In this document: positions 17,478-24,985 of the stretch, piece after piece
Layout: the number at the start of each line of letters is the position of its first letter
Numbering within the stretch: position 1 is the first letter of the stretch
Assembly (NCBI RefSeq): GCF_049705945.1
Contig: NZ_JBNAMV010000001.1
Coordinates: 1 to 64,000 of the forward strand
Direction of reading: 5' to 3'
DNA: 64,000 nucleotides
DNA from: Salarchaeum japonicum_A
GTDB lineage: Archaea; Halobacteriota; Halobacteria; Halobacteriales; Halobacteriaceae
Position numbers and translations under genes: made by a program
Notes under the pieces: generated by a model
What the model was told of the DNA's origin: nothing
Database searches by the model: none
Seen by the model: only the letters and a program-made list of their open reading frames with translations

Positions 17478-18251
17478 ATGACCGAAAACGGCGCGGCAGG
17501 GGGCATGGACTCGGTCGGGTCCGTCGAGACGCTGTTCGACATCATCGAACACGTCCATCAGGCCGGCGGGGTCACCGTCTCCGAGGCGGCAGCGGAACTC
17601 GACTACGCGAAGAGCACGGTACACAGACACCTCGCGACGCTCGAACAGCGGGGGTACGTCGTGAACGACGACGGCTACTACGTCGGACTGCGGTTCCTCG
17701 AACTCGGCGAGGACGCCAGAAATCGACGCCGGGGCTACCAGCTTGCGAAGGAAAAAGTCGAGGAGTTGGCGTCGGAGACCGAGGAGCGCGCGCAGTTTCT
17801 GGTGGAGGAGCACGGCGAGGCGGTGTACATCCACCGTGCGCTGGGGAGTCGGGCGGTGCGGACAGATCCGGGTATCGGGAAGCGGATTCCGCTGCACGCG
17901 ACGGCATCGGGGAAGGCGATGCTGGCGGCGATGCCGTCCGAAAAGGTGTCCCGTATTATCGAACAGACAGAGTTCGCGGAGGTGACCGCTGAGACCGTGA
18001 CCGACGCGGAGGAACTGCGCAACGAGCTCGACGAGATTCGGGAGCGTGGGTACGCGTTCAACCGGGAGGAGAACCTTGATGGCCTGCATGCGGTTGGTGT
18101 TCCTGTGAAAAACCCCGACGGAGGGGTTATCGGTGGCCTGAGTGTTTCCGGTCCGAGTCACCGGTTTACGGGTGAGCGCTTCGAGGACGAGCTTCCGACG
18201 CTGCTGTTGGGGACGGCGAACGAGCTCGAACTCAACATCGCCCACTCGTAG
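17478..18251 (+). CDS. IclR family transcriptional regulator
   Basis: 257 residues from the ATG at 17478 (a GTG two codons earlier is possible). The N-terminal winged helix covers roughly residues 18-80 (VTVSEAAAELDYAKSTVHRH is the recognition region) and the C-terminal effector domain has IPLHATASGKAMLAAM and FNREENLDGLHAVGVPV, all typical of IclR. Such proteins bind small organic acids and repress or activate catabolic genes. It is divergent from the MmgE/PrpD operon and sits between two nearly identical palindromes, which points to autoregulation and control of the island. Confidence 0.9.
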   Translation: MTENGAAGGMDSVGSVETLFDIIEHVHQAGGVTVSEAAAELDYAKSTVHRHLATLEQRGYVVNDDGYYVGLRFLELGEDARNRRRGYQLAKEKVEELASETEERAQFLVEEHGEAVYIHRALGSRAVRTDPGIGKRIPLHATASGKAMLAAMPSEKVSRIIEQTEFAEVTAETVTDAEELRNELDEIRERGYAFNREENLDGLHAVGVPVKNPDGGVIGGLSVSGPSHRFTGERFEDELPTLLLGTANELELNIAHS

Positions 18252-18253
18252 CT

Positions 18254-18270
18254 GTTCCGCATCGCGGAAC
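18254..18270. promoter_or_regulatory. IclR-type operator, copy 2, perfect palindrome
   Basis: GTTCCGC-ATC-GCGGAAC, a perfect 7-bp inverted repeat with a 3-bp spacer. It begins 2 bases after the IclR stop codon and 54 bases before the rdfA ATG; an AT-rich AGTAATAC near 18292-18299 could be the rdfA TATA box. Similarity to copy 1 continues into both flanks (CTGTTC before, GAACACTA after), so the site was probably duplicated and kept. Confidence 0.6.
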
Positions 18271-18323
18271 ACTAGATGCTGGTGGGAGGAAGAGTAATAC
18301 GGCCGGCCCGGCGACATGCGTGT

Positions 18324-18941
18324 ATGACTGACGCGGACGACAGTGCGGACGCCGAGAGCAGACCATCGGGGAAGGTCGCGCGCCTCATCGACGAACACGA
18401 CCTCGTCGGACTGGGTGACGACCTCGAAGACCGGTGGACCGCCGAGGGAGACCGCCGGATGAGTCTCCGGGACCTCGCGGACTACGTCAACCGCGAGCTG
18501 TTGGCGGCGGTGCTCGCGGACGCGGACGCCCAGCCACTCGACGGTGAGGTGGAGAACACGTACCGCGTGCTGACGGACGACGACGTGCGCGGCGCGACAC
18601 GAACCCGGGCACGGCGGCAACTCGAACGCGAGGGCGTAGACGTCGACGAGGTGGAATCGTCGTTTGTCACGTATCAAGCCGTGCGCTCGTACCTGAAAGA
18701 CGAACGGGGCGCGGAGTACTCGTCGACGGGACCGTCGGCCGCGAACCACCGCCAGACGATTCAACAGCTTCAGGGACGGCTGCGGTCGGTGACGGAGAGC
18801 AAGCTCAACGCGCTGGCAGGCGACGATGTGACGCTCGGGGAGTTCCGCACGCTGGTGAGCGTGCGGGTCGTGTGCGAGGACTGCGGCGGGCAGTACGAGG
18901 TCGGCGAGCTTCTCGACCGCGGCGGCTGCAACTGCGAATAA
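18324..18941 (+). CDS. rdfA: rod-determining factor RdfA-like protein
   Basis: 205 residues from the ATG at 18324 (MTDADDSADAESRP). The conserved core matches the haloarchaeal RdfA family as I recall it: KVARLIDEHDLVGLGDDLED, RMSLRDLADYVNRELLAAVL, and LDGEVENTYRVLTDDDVRGA, followed by a C-terminal CEDCGGQYEVGELLDRGGCN cysteine cluster that could bind zinc. In Haloferax volcanii RdfA is needed for the rod shape and is thought to act in a regulatory cascade; no enzymatic motif is visible. The next gene is an SMC-like protein 76 bases downstream, an arrangement I recall from other haloarchaea. An IclR-type palindrome lies upstream. Confidence 0.8.
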   Translation: MTDADDSADAESRPSGKVARLIDEHDLVGLGDDLEDRWTAEGDRRMSLRDLADYVNRELLAAVLADADAQPLDGEVENTYRVLTDDDVRGATRTRARRQLEREGVDVDEVESSFVTYQAVRSYLKDERGAEYSSTGPSAANHRQTIQQLQGRLRSVTESKLNALAGDDVTLGEFRTLVSVRVVCEDCGGQYEVGELLDRGGCNCE

Positions 18942-19017
18942 CAATAGTACCGTTGTTATTCTATCGGGGCGTGGAGGACGTAGTTTATGTTCGTTCGGGC
19001 GAAGAACGGCACAACGG

Positions 19018-20949
19018 ATGACTGTACAGCAGGAATCAGAGCGAACCACCGTGGCGGTCACGAACGTCGGGGGGATCGACGAAACGAGCGTCGCGCTCCC
19101 GCCGGGTGTCACCGTGCTCGCGGGCCGGAACGCGACGAACCGCACGTCGTTCCTCCACGCGATTATGGCCGCGCTCGGTAGTGACGACGCCTCGCTCAAA
19201 GGCGACGCGGACGAGGGACGAGTCGAACTCACAATCGACGGCGAGACGTACACGCGACAGTTCACCCGTCAGGGCGGCCGCGTCACCACGAGCGGCGACC
19301 CCTACCTCGACGACCCGACAGTCGCCGACCTCTTCGCGTTCCTCCTCGAATCGAACGATGCACGGCAGGCGGTCGCGCGACGCGACGACCTCCGCGAGCT
19401 CATCATGCGCCCCGTCGACACCGACGAAATCGAACGCGAAATCGAACGCCTCACCGACGAACGCGAGGACCTACAGGACGAACTCGACGAACTCGACTCG
19501 CTGAAGGCCGACCTCCCGGACCTCGAGAAAGAACGAACCCGCCTCACCGACGAGATCCAAGAGAAGCGCGCGGAACTCGAACGCGTCGAGGACGAACTGG
19601 AGGACGCGGACGCGGACGTGGAGGCCCAGCGCGCGGAGAAACAAGAACTCGAGGAGCGACTCGCCGACCTCCAAGAGAAGCGGAACACGCTCGAAGACAT
19701 TCGGTACGACATCGAGACGGAGAAGGAGAGCCGGGAGGAGTTGCGCGCTGAAAAACGCGACCTCGAATCGGAACTCGCCGACCTCCCGGACTCGGCGGCG
19801 GACCTGGACGACATCGAGGAGACCATCGAGCGCCTTCGCACGCGTAAGCAGTCGCTCGAATCCGACGTGGACGAACTCCAGCGCATCGTCTCGTTCAACG
19901 AGGACCAACTGGACGCCGCGACCGACGGCAGTATCGCCGCGCTGGACGACCAAGAGTCGGTGACGGATCGACTCGTCGCCGACCGCGAGGTCGAGTGCTG
20001 GACGTGCGGGAGCACGGTCGAAACCGACCAGATCGAGGCGACGGTCGAGCGCCTCCGGGAGACGACACAGGAAAAGCTCGCGGACGTTCGGGAAATCGAA
20101 AGCGACCTTGAGGACGCGAAGGCGGAGAAGCGCGAGGTGGAACGAGAGCGCCAGCGGCGTGAGTCGCTGGAACGAGAGCTCGAGGAGACGACGACGGCAC
20201 TCGAAGAAACGACGGATACCATCGCGGAGTTGACCGACCGGCGGGAGGCTGTGACGGCGGATATCGAGGGGTTGGAGGAGGAGGTGGCGGCGCGTGACGA
20301 CGAGACGTACAGCGAGGTGCTCGACCTGCACAAGGAGGCGAACGAGCTCGAATACGACATCGGGCGGCTGGAGAGCGAGCGCGACCGCGTCGAAGACGAC
20401 ATCGAGAGCATCGAAGACCGTCTCACCAGTGAAGACGAGATTGAGGAGCGGCTCGAAGCGGTGCGAGACGAGTTGGAGCACGAGCGCACGAAAATCGAGC
20501 GGCTGGAGCGAGATGCGGTAGAGGCGTTCAACGGACACATGGACGACGTGCTGGAGCGGTTGGCGTACGAGAACCTCGATCGGATCTGGCTTGAACGCAC
20601 CGAGCAACGTGTTCGAGAGGGGCGGCGGAAGACGACGAAGTCGGTTTTCGACTTGCACGTGATTCGGTCCACGAGTTCCGGGGCGACCTACGAGGACACG
20701 ATCGACCACCTGAGCGAGAGTGAGCGAAACGTGACCGGGTTGGTGTTCGCGCTCGCCGGCTATCTCGTGCACGACGTTCACGAGACGGTGCCGTTCATGC
20801 TCCTGGATTCGCTGGAAGCGATCGATTCAGCCCGTATCGCGGCGCTAGTCAAGTACTTCGGGGAGTTCGTGCCACACCTAGTTGTCGCCCTGCTGCCGGA
20901 GGACGCGCAGGCGCTTGACGACGACCATCGACGCGTCACCGACCTGTAG
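19018..20949 (+). CDS. archaea-specific SMC-related (Sph-like) coiled-coil ATPase
   Basis: 643 residues. The N-terminal nucleotide motif is GRNATNRTS (residues 36-44), a form of Walker A in which Gly-Lys is replaced by Asn-Arg, as in haloarchaeal Sph proteins. Residues about 130-320 and 340-530 are long heptad-rich coiled coils. Exactly between them lies Cys327-Trp-Thr-Cys330, placed like the zinc hook of Rad50. The C-terminal lobe has DHLSESERNVTGLVFALAGY (signature-like) and VPFMLLDSLEAID (Walker B/D-loop-like). Probably a DNA- or filament-organising protein working with RdfA in cell shape or chromosome organisation; ATP hydrolysis is uncertain because of the altered Walker A. Confidence 0.82.
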   Translation: MTVQQESERTTVAVTNVGGIDETSVALPPGVTVLAGRNATNRTSFLHAIMAALGSDDASLKGDADEGRVELTIDGETYTRQFTRQGGRVTTSGDPYLDDPTVADLFAFLLESNDARQAVARRDDLRELIMRPVDTDEIEREIERLTDEREDLQDELDELDSLKADLPDLEKERTRLTDEIQEKRAELERVEDELEDADADVEAQRAEKQELEERLADLQEKRNTLEDIRYDIETEKESREELRAEKRDLESELADLPDSAADLDDIEETIERLRTRKQSLESDVDELQRIVSFNEDQLDAATDGSIAALDDQESVTDRLVADREVECWTCGSTVETDQIEATVERLRETTQEKLADVREIESDLEDAKAEKREVERERQRRESLERELEETTTALEETTDTIAELTDRREAVTADIEGLEEEVAARDDETYSEVLDLHKEANELEYDIGRLESERDRVEDDIESIEDRLTSEDEIEERLEAVRDELEHERTKIERLERDAVEAFNGHMDDVLERLAYENLDRIWLERTEQRVREGRRKTTKSVFDLHVIRSTSSGATYEDTIDHLSESERNVTGLVFALAGYLVHDVHETVPFMLLDSLEAIDSARIAALVKYFGEFVPHLVVALLPEDAQALDDDHRRVTDL

Positions 20950-21010
20950 CGCGCTGTCGTTCCTTCGTAGGGCCGTTCCGGCCGACACCCAGAAGAACCG
21001 AGCACATGAG

Positions 21011-21200
21011 GTATAGTCATAAGATATAGTTAGATGCTATAGTTGTACTGTTTACCCAAAATCTATAGCGAGATCGTGTATCGATGGGTGCCGATGGACG
21101 AGGGGCTAACAGGCAGAATAGCGACAGTAGAGCGGTATACTATCCAGCCCCAAATTATAGTTATACAGTATAGGTATAGAGTGTAGTTGTGAGTTGTCGC
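21011..21200. repeat. TATAG-rich repeats upstream of parA (centromere/operator candidate)
   Basis: An AT-rich island in GC-rich DNA. TATAG recurs at 21012, 21025, 21038, 21064 and within 21156-21179, often extended to TATAGTTRTAC. The densest part is 21156-21173, TATAGTTATACAGTATAG, whose exact inverted copy lies at 22643-22660 after the partner gene. The intergenic stretch 20950-21248 holds no gene. Iterated short motifs next to parA are the usual form of parS-type sites and of ParA-operator sites. Confidence 0.65.
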
Positions 21201-21217
21201 TGTTAGTTGTGGCTCAC

Positions 21218-21225
21218 ATTTATGC
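21218..21225 (+). promoter_or_regulatory. parA: putative parA TATA box
   Basis: ATTTATGC lies 24-31 bases before the parA ATG at 21249, the spacing of leaderless haloarchaeal promoters. This spacing supports 21249 over the upstream in-frame ATG at 21222 and GTG at 21207, which would overlap the TATA box. Confidence 0.45.
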
Positions 21226-21248
21226 ATGATGCGTGTATCTACCATTGT

Positions 21249-22109
21249 ATGCTGACGTACACCCCGGTGTCGGAGGCGGGCGGCGTGGGGAAGACCACGA
21301 CCGCCGCGACGCTCGCGGTCAGTCACGCGCGGAACGGCCGAGACGTCCTCGCAATCGACATGGACACCCAGAATGGGAGCCTGTCGTACTTCTTCGGTCC
21401 GGACTACGACCGGGGCGATCCGGAGGCGGACAACCTCGTCCGGCACCTAGTCGGTCGACCGAAAGGCGACTTCGCGGATCTCACGCACGAGGTCGAGGCA
21501 GGCGTAGATCTCGTTCCATCCCACAATATGCTCGAAGACGTTCACGAGTTCCTGCTGAACGAGAAACAGCAGGCCGAACGCCTCGGCGAGTCCTTCAGTA
21601 TGTACCACCAGCTCCACCGAGTGCTCACGGACGCGAACGTGCGCGACGAGTACGACGTGATCATCGTCGATACTGCGGGAAAGGCGGGGCCGATTCTCTA
21701 CAACGCGCTGGTTGCGGTGCGAAATGTCGTCATCCCGTTCGAAGCGACCGCGAAGGGCCAAGAGTCCATCGAGGGCCTGGACGACTTGGTGGACGGCCTG
21801 GAAGAGAACATCGGCGTCGACGTTGGCGTGCTCGCCGTGCTTCCGCTGGGGTTCAAGAACACACGCGACCAGCGAGAAATTCTGGAGGGCCTCCGAGCAC
21901 AGGGATTCCCGGTACCAGTGGTTATCGGGGAGCGGAGTTCGCTGATGGAAGGCTGCTGGAAACAGCAATGTAGTCCATTTCGCTATATCGAAGAGCACCG
22001 GGACCGGGAGCGCGAGTACGAGCTTGAAACCCTCGAACAGTTCGAGGAGCTTGCGCGCCACCTCGAGCAGGAGGCTGGCCTCGACACGCCCGAGGAGGTG
22101 ACTGCGTAA
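21249..22109 (+). CDS. parA: ParA/Soj-family partition ATPase
   Basis: 286 residues from the ATG at 21249. Walker A is at residues 10-17, AGGVGKTT, preceded by Ser-Glu; the signature Lys that ParA-type ATPases normally carry in KGGVGKT is Ala here, a variant frequent in haloarchaeal plasmid and chromosome ParA. VLAIDMDTQNGSLSYF follows near residue 35 and VIIVDTAGK (Walker B region) near residue 138. The protein should bind DNA non-specifically as an ATP dimer and move the partner-bound replicon. The stop TAA overlaps the start of the partner gene (TAATG), so the two are co-translated. The operon lies 7 kb from the replication origin. Confidence 0.88.
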   Translation: MLTYTPVSEAGGVGKTTTAATLAVSHARNGRDVLAIDMDTQNGSLSYFFGPDYDRGDPEADNLVRHLVGRPKGDFADLTHEVEAGVDLVPSHNMLEDVHEFLLNEKQQAERLGESFSMYHQLHRVLTDANVRDEYDVIIVDTAGKAGPILYNALVAVRNVVIPFEATAKGQESIEGLDDLVDGLEENIGVDVGVLAVLPLGFKNTRDQREILEGLRAQGFPVPVVIGERSSLMEGCWKQQCSPFRYIEEHRDREREYELETLEQFEELARHLEQEAGLDTPEEVTA

Positions 22110-22555
22110 TGGGACTCAAGTCTGGGTCACGTGACGCCGGCCTCGACGACGAAGAGGGCGAAGAGAGCGCAGAGACCGAGGAGAGCACGGAGACCACGGA
22201 AGCCGCGTCTCCGGCGGTCGAGCAACCGGAGTCGGCTACCGAGTCCGACGCGTCGAGAACAGCGGACACGGTGGGGTCCGAAAGCGAGGATGACGACGGT
22301 GACGACCGGCCGTCGATGAGTTCGATTCCCTACAAGCTCCGCCGGGACAAGGTGAACGAGGGCCGCGAGCAGGTCCCGTATTTCCTCCGAGAGGACGTCG
22401 TTGCGGGCGAGGACGAGCTCCAGGCGGAACTGGAGGACGTGCTCGGGGAGAAGGTGTACAAGTCGGACTACCGAGAAGCGGCGATGGTGGTCGCACAACG
22501 CCACCCGGACCTCGTCGCGAACGTGCTCCGCGAGTGGGGTTACGACCTGGAATAG
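22109..22555 (+). CDS. ParA operon partner, putative centromere-binding protein
   Basis: 148 residues. Residues 1-70 are a low-complexity acidic tail rich in Glu, Ser and Thr; residues about 70-148 are a compact basic-to-acidic domain (SSIPYKLRRDKVNEGREQVP then YFLREDVVAGEDELQAELED and a helical C-terminus AAMVVAQRHPDLVANVLREW). It has no ParB nuclease-like or HTH motif I can recognise. Its position as second gene of a translationally coupled parA operon, with repeats on both sides, suggests it is the adaptor that binds the TATAG repeats. I infer this from context only; relatives are common next to haloarchaeal ParA genes. Confidence 0.7.
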   Translation: MGLKSGSRDAGLDDEEGEESAETEESTETTEAASPAVEQPESATESDASRTADTVGSESEDDDGDDRPSMSSIPYKLRRDKVNEGREQVPYFLREDVVAGEDELQAELEDVLGEKVYKSDYREAAMVVAQRHPDLVANVLREWGYDLE

Positions 22556-22574
22556 TCGCGTCCATTCGCCGACG

Positions 22575-22596
22575 CCACACCACTGTGTCCGCTGTT
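22575..22596 (+). repeat. ORB-like repeat, remote copy at the par locus
   Basis: CCACACCACTGTGTCCGCTGTT has the same 22-bp layout as the origin repeats at 29816-32164 (core CCAC-C/T-x-x-GTCCGC-TGTT). It lies between the ParA partner gene and the downstream palindrome, 7.2 kb from the nearest origin repeat. Confidence 0.65.
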
Positions 22597-22626
22597 CTCC
22601 ACATCGCAGGCCACACTACTAGATGG

Positions 22627-22660
22627 TAGTTATACTGAATAGCTATACTGTATAACTATA
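22627..22660. repeat. palindromic TATAG/CTATA cluster downstream of the par operon (parS candidate)
   Basis: TAGTTATAC (22627-22635) and GTATAACTA (22650-22658) form a perfect 9-bp inverted repeat with a 14-bp AT-rich centre. CTATACTGTATAACTATA at 22643-22660 is the exact reverse complement of 21156-21173 upstream of parA. Flanking of a parA operon by the same sequence in opposite orientation is strong evidence that both are binding sites of the operon's products. Confidence 0.65.
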
Positions 22661-22736
22661 CCTTCGGTGTGTGGCGATTGTGGATGGAGAGCCGTGTATC
22701 GGAACGTTCTTTTTCGAGTGTGCGAGTGAGTGGCGT

Positions 22737-22913
22737 ATGGCGTCTGCCCTCCAGAGTCCGCTCGTTCGGTACGGCATGGGTGCGAGTTCCGCGATCATCA
22801 TCTTCATCGTCGCGTTCACGTTCGCGGAGGGCCTCATGCAGACGATACTGTTCGTCATCGCGGTGACGGAACTCCTCATCGTCCCGCAGTTCCTGAAGGC
22901 GGCGGCCGAGTAG
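22737..22913 (+). CDS. small membrane protein, function unknown
   Basis: 58 residues from the ATG at 22737 (MASALQSPLVRYGMGASSAI). Two hydrophobic helices cover about residues 15-33 and 36-52, so it is a two-span inner-membrane protein; the end QFLKAAAE is soluble. An AT-rich GTTCTTTTT lies near 22705-22713, 24-32 bases before the start. An upstream ATG at 22671 would add 22 residues that look like read-through of the promoter. It is co-directional with the TRAM-domain protein 46 bases downstream. I do not recognise a family. Confidence 0.65.
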   Translation: MASALQSPLVRYGMGASSAIIIFIVAFTFAEGLMQTILFVIAVTELLIVPQFLKAAAE

Positions 22914-22959
22914 CGACGGAGGCCGCCGGAGTTATCCTGACGGGTGTCGTTGCGGCGGT

Positions 22960-23316
22960 ATGGATACGACGACGCTCATCACACTCGGTGCTGTCGGCGT
23001 GGTGGTGGTCGGGGGCGTAGCGGTGTTCCTGTGGCGGCGGTCGTCCGCGGACGAACGCGCCTCAGAGCGCGCCCACGAGGCCGCACAGGAACGCGAACCG
23101 CCCGTCGAGCTCGGAGAGTCGTACGAGTTCGGCATCACGGAGTTCACCGACCACCATTCGGGCGAGCGCGTGGCCGTCGGGAAGGTTGAGGGATTCGTAG
23201 TGTTCACCGAGGACGTGCCGGACTTCGTCGAAGAGGGTGACGTGATTCGCGCGAAAATACTCTCGTTCAATCAGGGGAAAACGTCGGCGGACGCGACGTT
23301 CGTCGAGACGGGTTAG
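22960..23316 (+). CDS. membrane-anchored TRAM domain protein
   Basis: 118 residues. One transmembrane helix at residues 5-25 (LITLGAVGVVVVGGVAVFLW) is followed by a charged linker and a C-terminal TRAM domain (about residues 50-117): GESYEFGITEFTDHHSGERV, then VFTEDVPDFVEEGDVIRAKI. TRAM domains bind RNA and are usually found in tRNA/rRNA methyltransferases; free-standing TRAM proteins in haloarchaea act as RNA chaperones. Here the domain is tethered to the membrane, so it may localise RNA or ribosomes there. The stop overlaps the stop of the convergent MATE gene. Confidence 0.85.
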   Translation: MDTTTLITLGAVGVVVVGGVAVFLWRRSSADERASERAHEAAQEREPPVELGESYEFGITEFTDHHSGERVAVGKVEGFVVFTEDVPDFVEEGDVIRAKILSFNQGKTSADATFVETG

Positions 23317-24785
23317 TCGTCGGTCGCGACGACGTCTTCGGCGTCGACGCGGTCCTCGGTGAGGTCGGCGTCACGCCACGTCCCACGCTGGTACCATAGG
23401 TAGGCGAGAACGCCGCCGAGGACGTTCGATACGGCGAACGCGACCCAGATACCGGTCTCGCCGAGCGGGCCGGACGCGATCCACGCGATGGGGAAGCGAA
23501 CGAACCCGAGAACCACGACGGAGATGACGGCGGCAGTGAGGGTTTTGCCCGCGCCGCGGAAACTCCCGACGTAGGCCTGCGTCACGCCGATGAAGCCGAA
23601 CGTGAGCGCGACGTATCGGAGGAACTCCGCGCCGACGGAGACGACTTGGTCGGCGTTCGCTTGGTCCGCGCCGACGAACGCGGAGATGATGGGTTCGGGG
23701 AACGCGAACACGACAAGGCCGGCAAGCGCGAGCACGACGAACAACACTTTGCTCGCGAGGTTCGCGGCGGCGGCGGCGCGGTCTGGCTGGCCCGCGCCGA
23801 TGTTTTGGCCGGTCATGGTTTCGACGCCGCGCGAGATGGCGATAGCTGGGAGGAAGATGACGGAGAAGACGCGGGTGCCGACGCCGTACGCGGCGACGAC
23901 GGCGTCCGGGAAGAACGCGACGATGAACAGGAGGAGGTTCATCGAGATGGCGCGTCCGCTGCCTTCGATGGATGCGGGGCCGCCGATGCGAACGAGGCGG
24001 CGGAGGTAGTCGAAGTCGGGCGCCATGTCGCGGATGTTGATCTGGACGCCGCGGTGGCCGCGGAACATGATGGCGAGGCCGACGACGAGCGCGAGCGCGC
24101 GGGAGAAGACGGTGGCGATGGCGGCGCCTTGGATGCCGAGTTCGGGGAACGCGAGCGTGCCGACGAGCGGTGCGTTCTCGACGACCGTCCAGCCGAAGAT
24201 GAGGAAGGGGTCGAGGACGATGTTGAGGACGACGCTGCCGAACATGACGAGCATCGGCGTGATAGTGTCGCCGTACCCGCGCATGAGCGCGATGAAGACG
24301 GCGAATCCGAACATGAAGAGGAGGCCGAGTGAGATGACTTCCATGTAGCTGGTGGCGAGCGGGAGGACGTCTGCGGACGCACCCATTACGGAGAGGAAGT
24401 CACTGACGAAGACGTAGCCGATGGCGCCGAGCAGGATGGAGATGATGACGGCGAAGGTGATGGTTTGGGAGGCGGCGTACTCGGCTTCCCGCTCCTCGCC
24501 CGCGCCCGTGAACTGGGCGACGAGAACACTTCCGGCGACGGAGACACCCATCCCGACGGAGATGAGGAGGAAGACCATCGGGAACGCGAAGCTGATGGCG
24601 GCCAAGGCGTCGGTGTTGTACTGGCCGAGCCAGAAGGTGTCGGCGAGGTTGTACGCGGTCTGAAAGAGGTTGGTGATGACGATGGGGAGCGAGAGGTAGA
24701 AGAGGGGTTTACCGATGCTGCCGGACGTGAGGTCGAACTCTTCCGGCCCCTTGAAGAAGCGCTCGATTTGCTGGCGGACGCCCAT
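23313..24785 (-). CDS. MATE-family efflux transporter
   Basis: 490 residues with 12 hydrophobic segments in two similar halves. The N-terminus SGSIGKPLFYLSLPIVITNL and the segment YNLADTFWLGQYNTDALAAI are typical MATE sequences, as are MTGQNIGAGQPDRAAAAANL and the matching NorM-like second half. Such proteins export drugs, metabolites or flavins by Na+ or H+ antiport. The acidic tail (DLTEDRVDAEDVVATDD) is a halophilic addition. Monocistronic, convergent with the TRAM protein. Cargo unknown. Confidence 0.92.
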   Translation of the reverse strand: MGVRQQIERFFKGPEEFDLTSGSIGKPLFYLSLPIVITNLFQTAYNLADTFWLGQYNTDALAAISFAFPMVFLLISVGMGVSVAGSVLVAQFTGAGEEREAEYAASQTITFAVIISILLGAIGYVFVSDFLSVMGASADVLPLATSYMEVISLGLLFMFGFAVFIALMRGYGDTITPMLVMFGSVVLNIVLDPFLIFGWTVVENAPLVGTLAFPELGIQGAAIATVFSRALALVVGLAIMFRGHRGVQINIRDMAPDFDYLRRLVRIGGPASIEGSGRAISMNLLLFIVAFFPDAVVAAYGVGTRVFSVIFLPAIAISRGVETMTGQNIGAGQPDRAAAAANLASKVLFVVLALAGLVVFAFPEPIISAFVGADQANADQVVSVGAEFLRYVALTFGFIGVTQAYVGSFRGAGKTLTAAVISVVVLGFVRFPIAWIASGPLGETGIWVAFAVSNVLGGVLAYLWYQRGTWRDADLTEDRVDAEDVVATDD

Positions 24786-24985
24786 CAGGCGGTCACCTCG
24801 GCGGTTGTCGTGGGCGGTTCATCGTGTGAGGAAGGCCTCAGGAGAGAAGTGAGCGTCATTCGTTACACGTGCTTACTGACTGGTCAGTCAAAAGCGTTCT
24901 GCGTTACGCGTTCACAGCCCCCCGAACCACAAACCGACCGCGCGCGCTGTCTTCAGGAACGCAACCACGCTCGTCGTACCTCGCA

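Noticed and set aside
16048..17481. 477-residue plus-strand ORF over the MmgE/PrpD gene
   Set aside because: It is the antisense of a well-supported gene; Gly/Val-rich composition is the usual shadow in GC-rich DNA.
19302..20781. Ser- or Leu-rich minus-strand ORFs over the SMC-like gene
   Set aside because: They mirror the repetitive Glu/Arg coiled-coil codons of the real gene.
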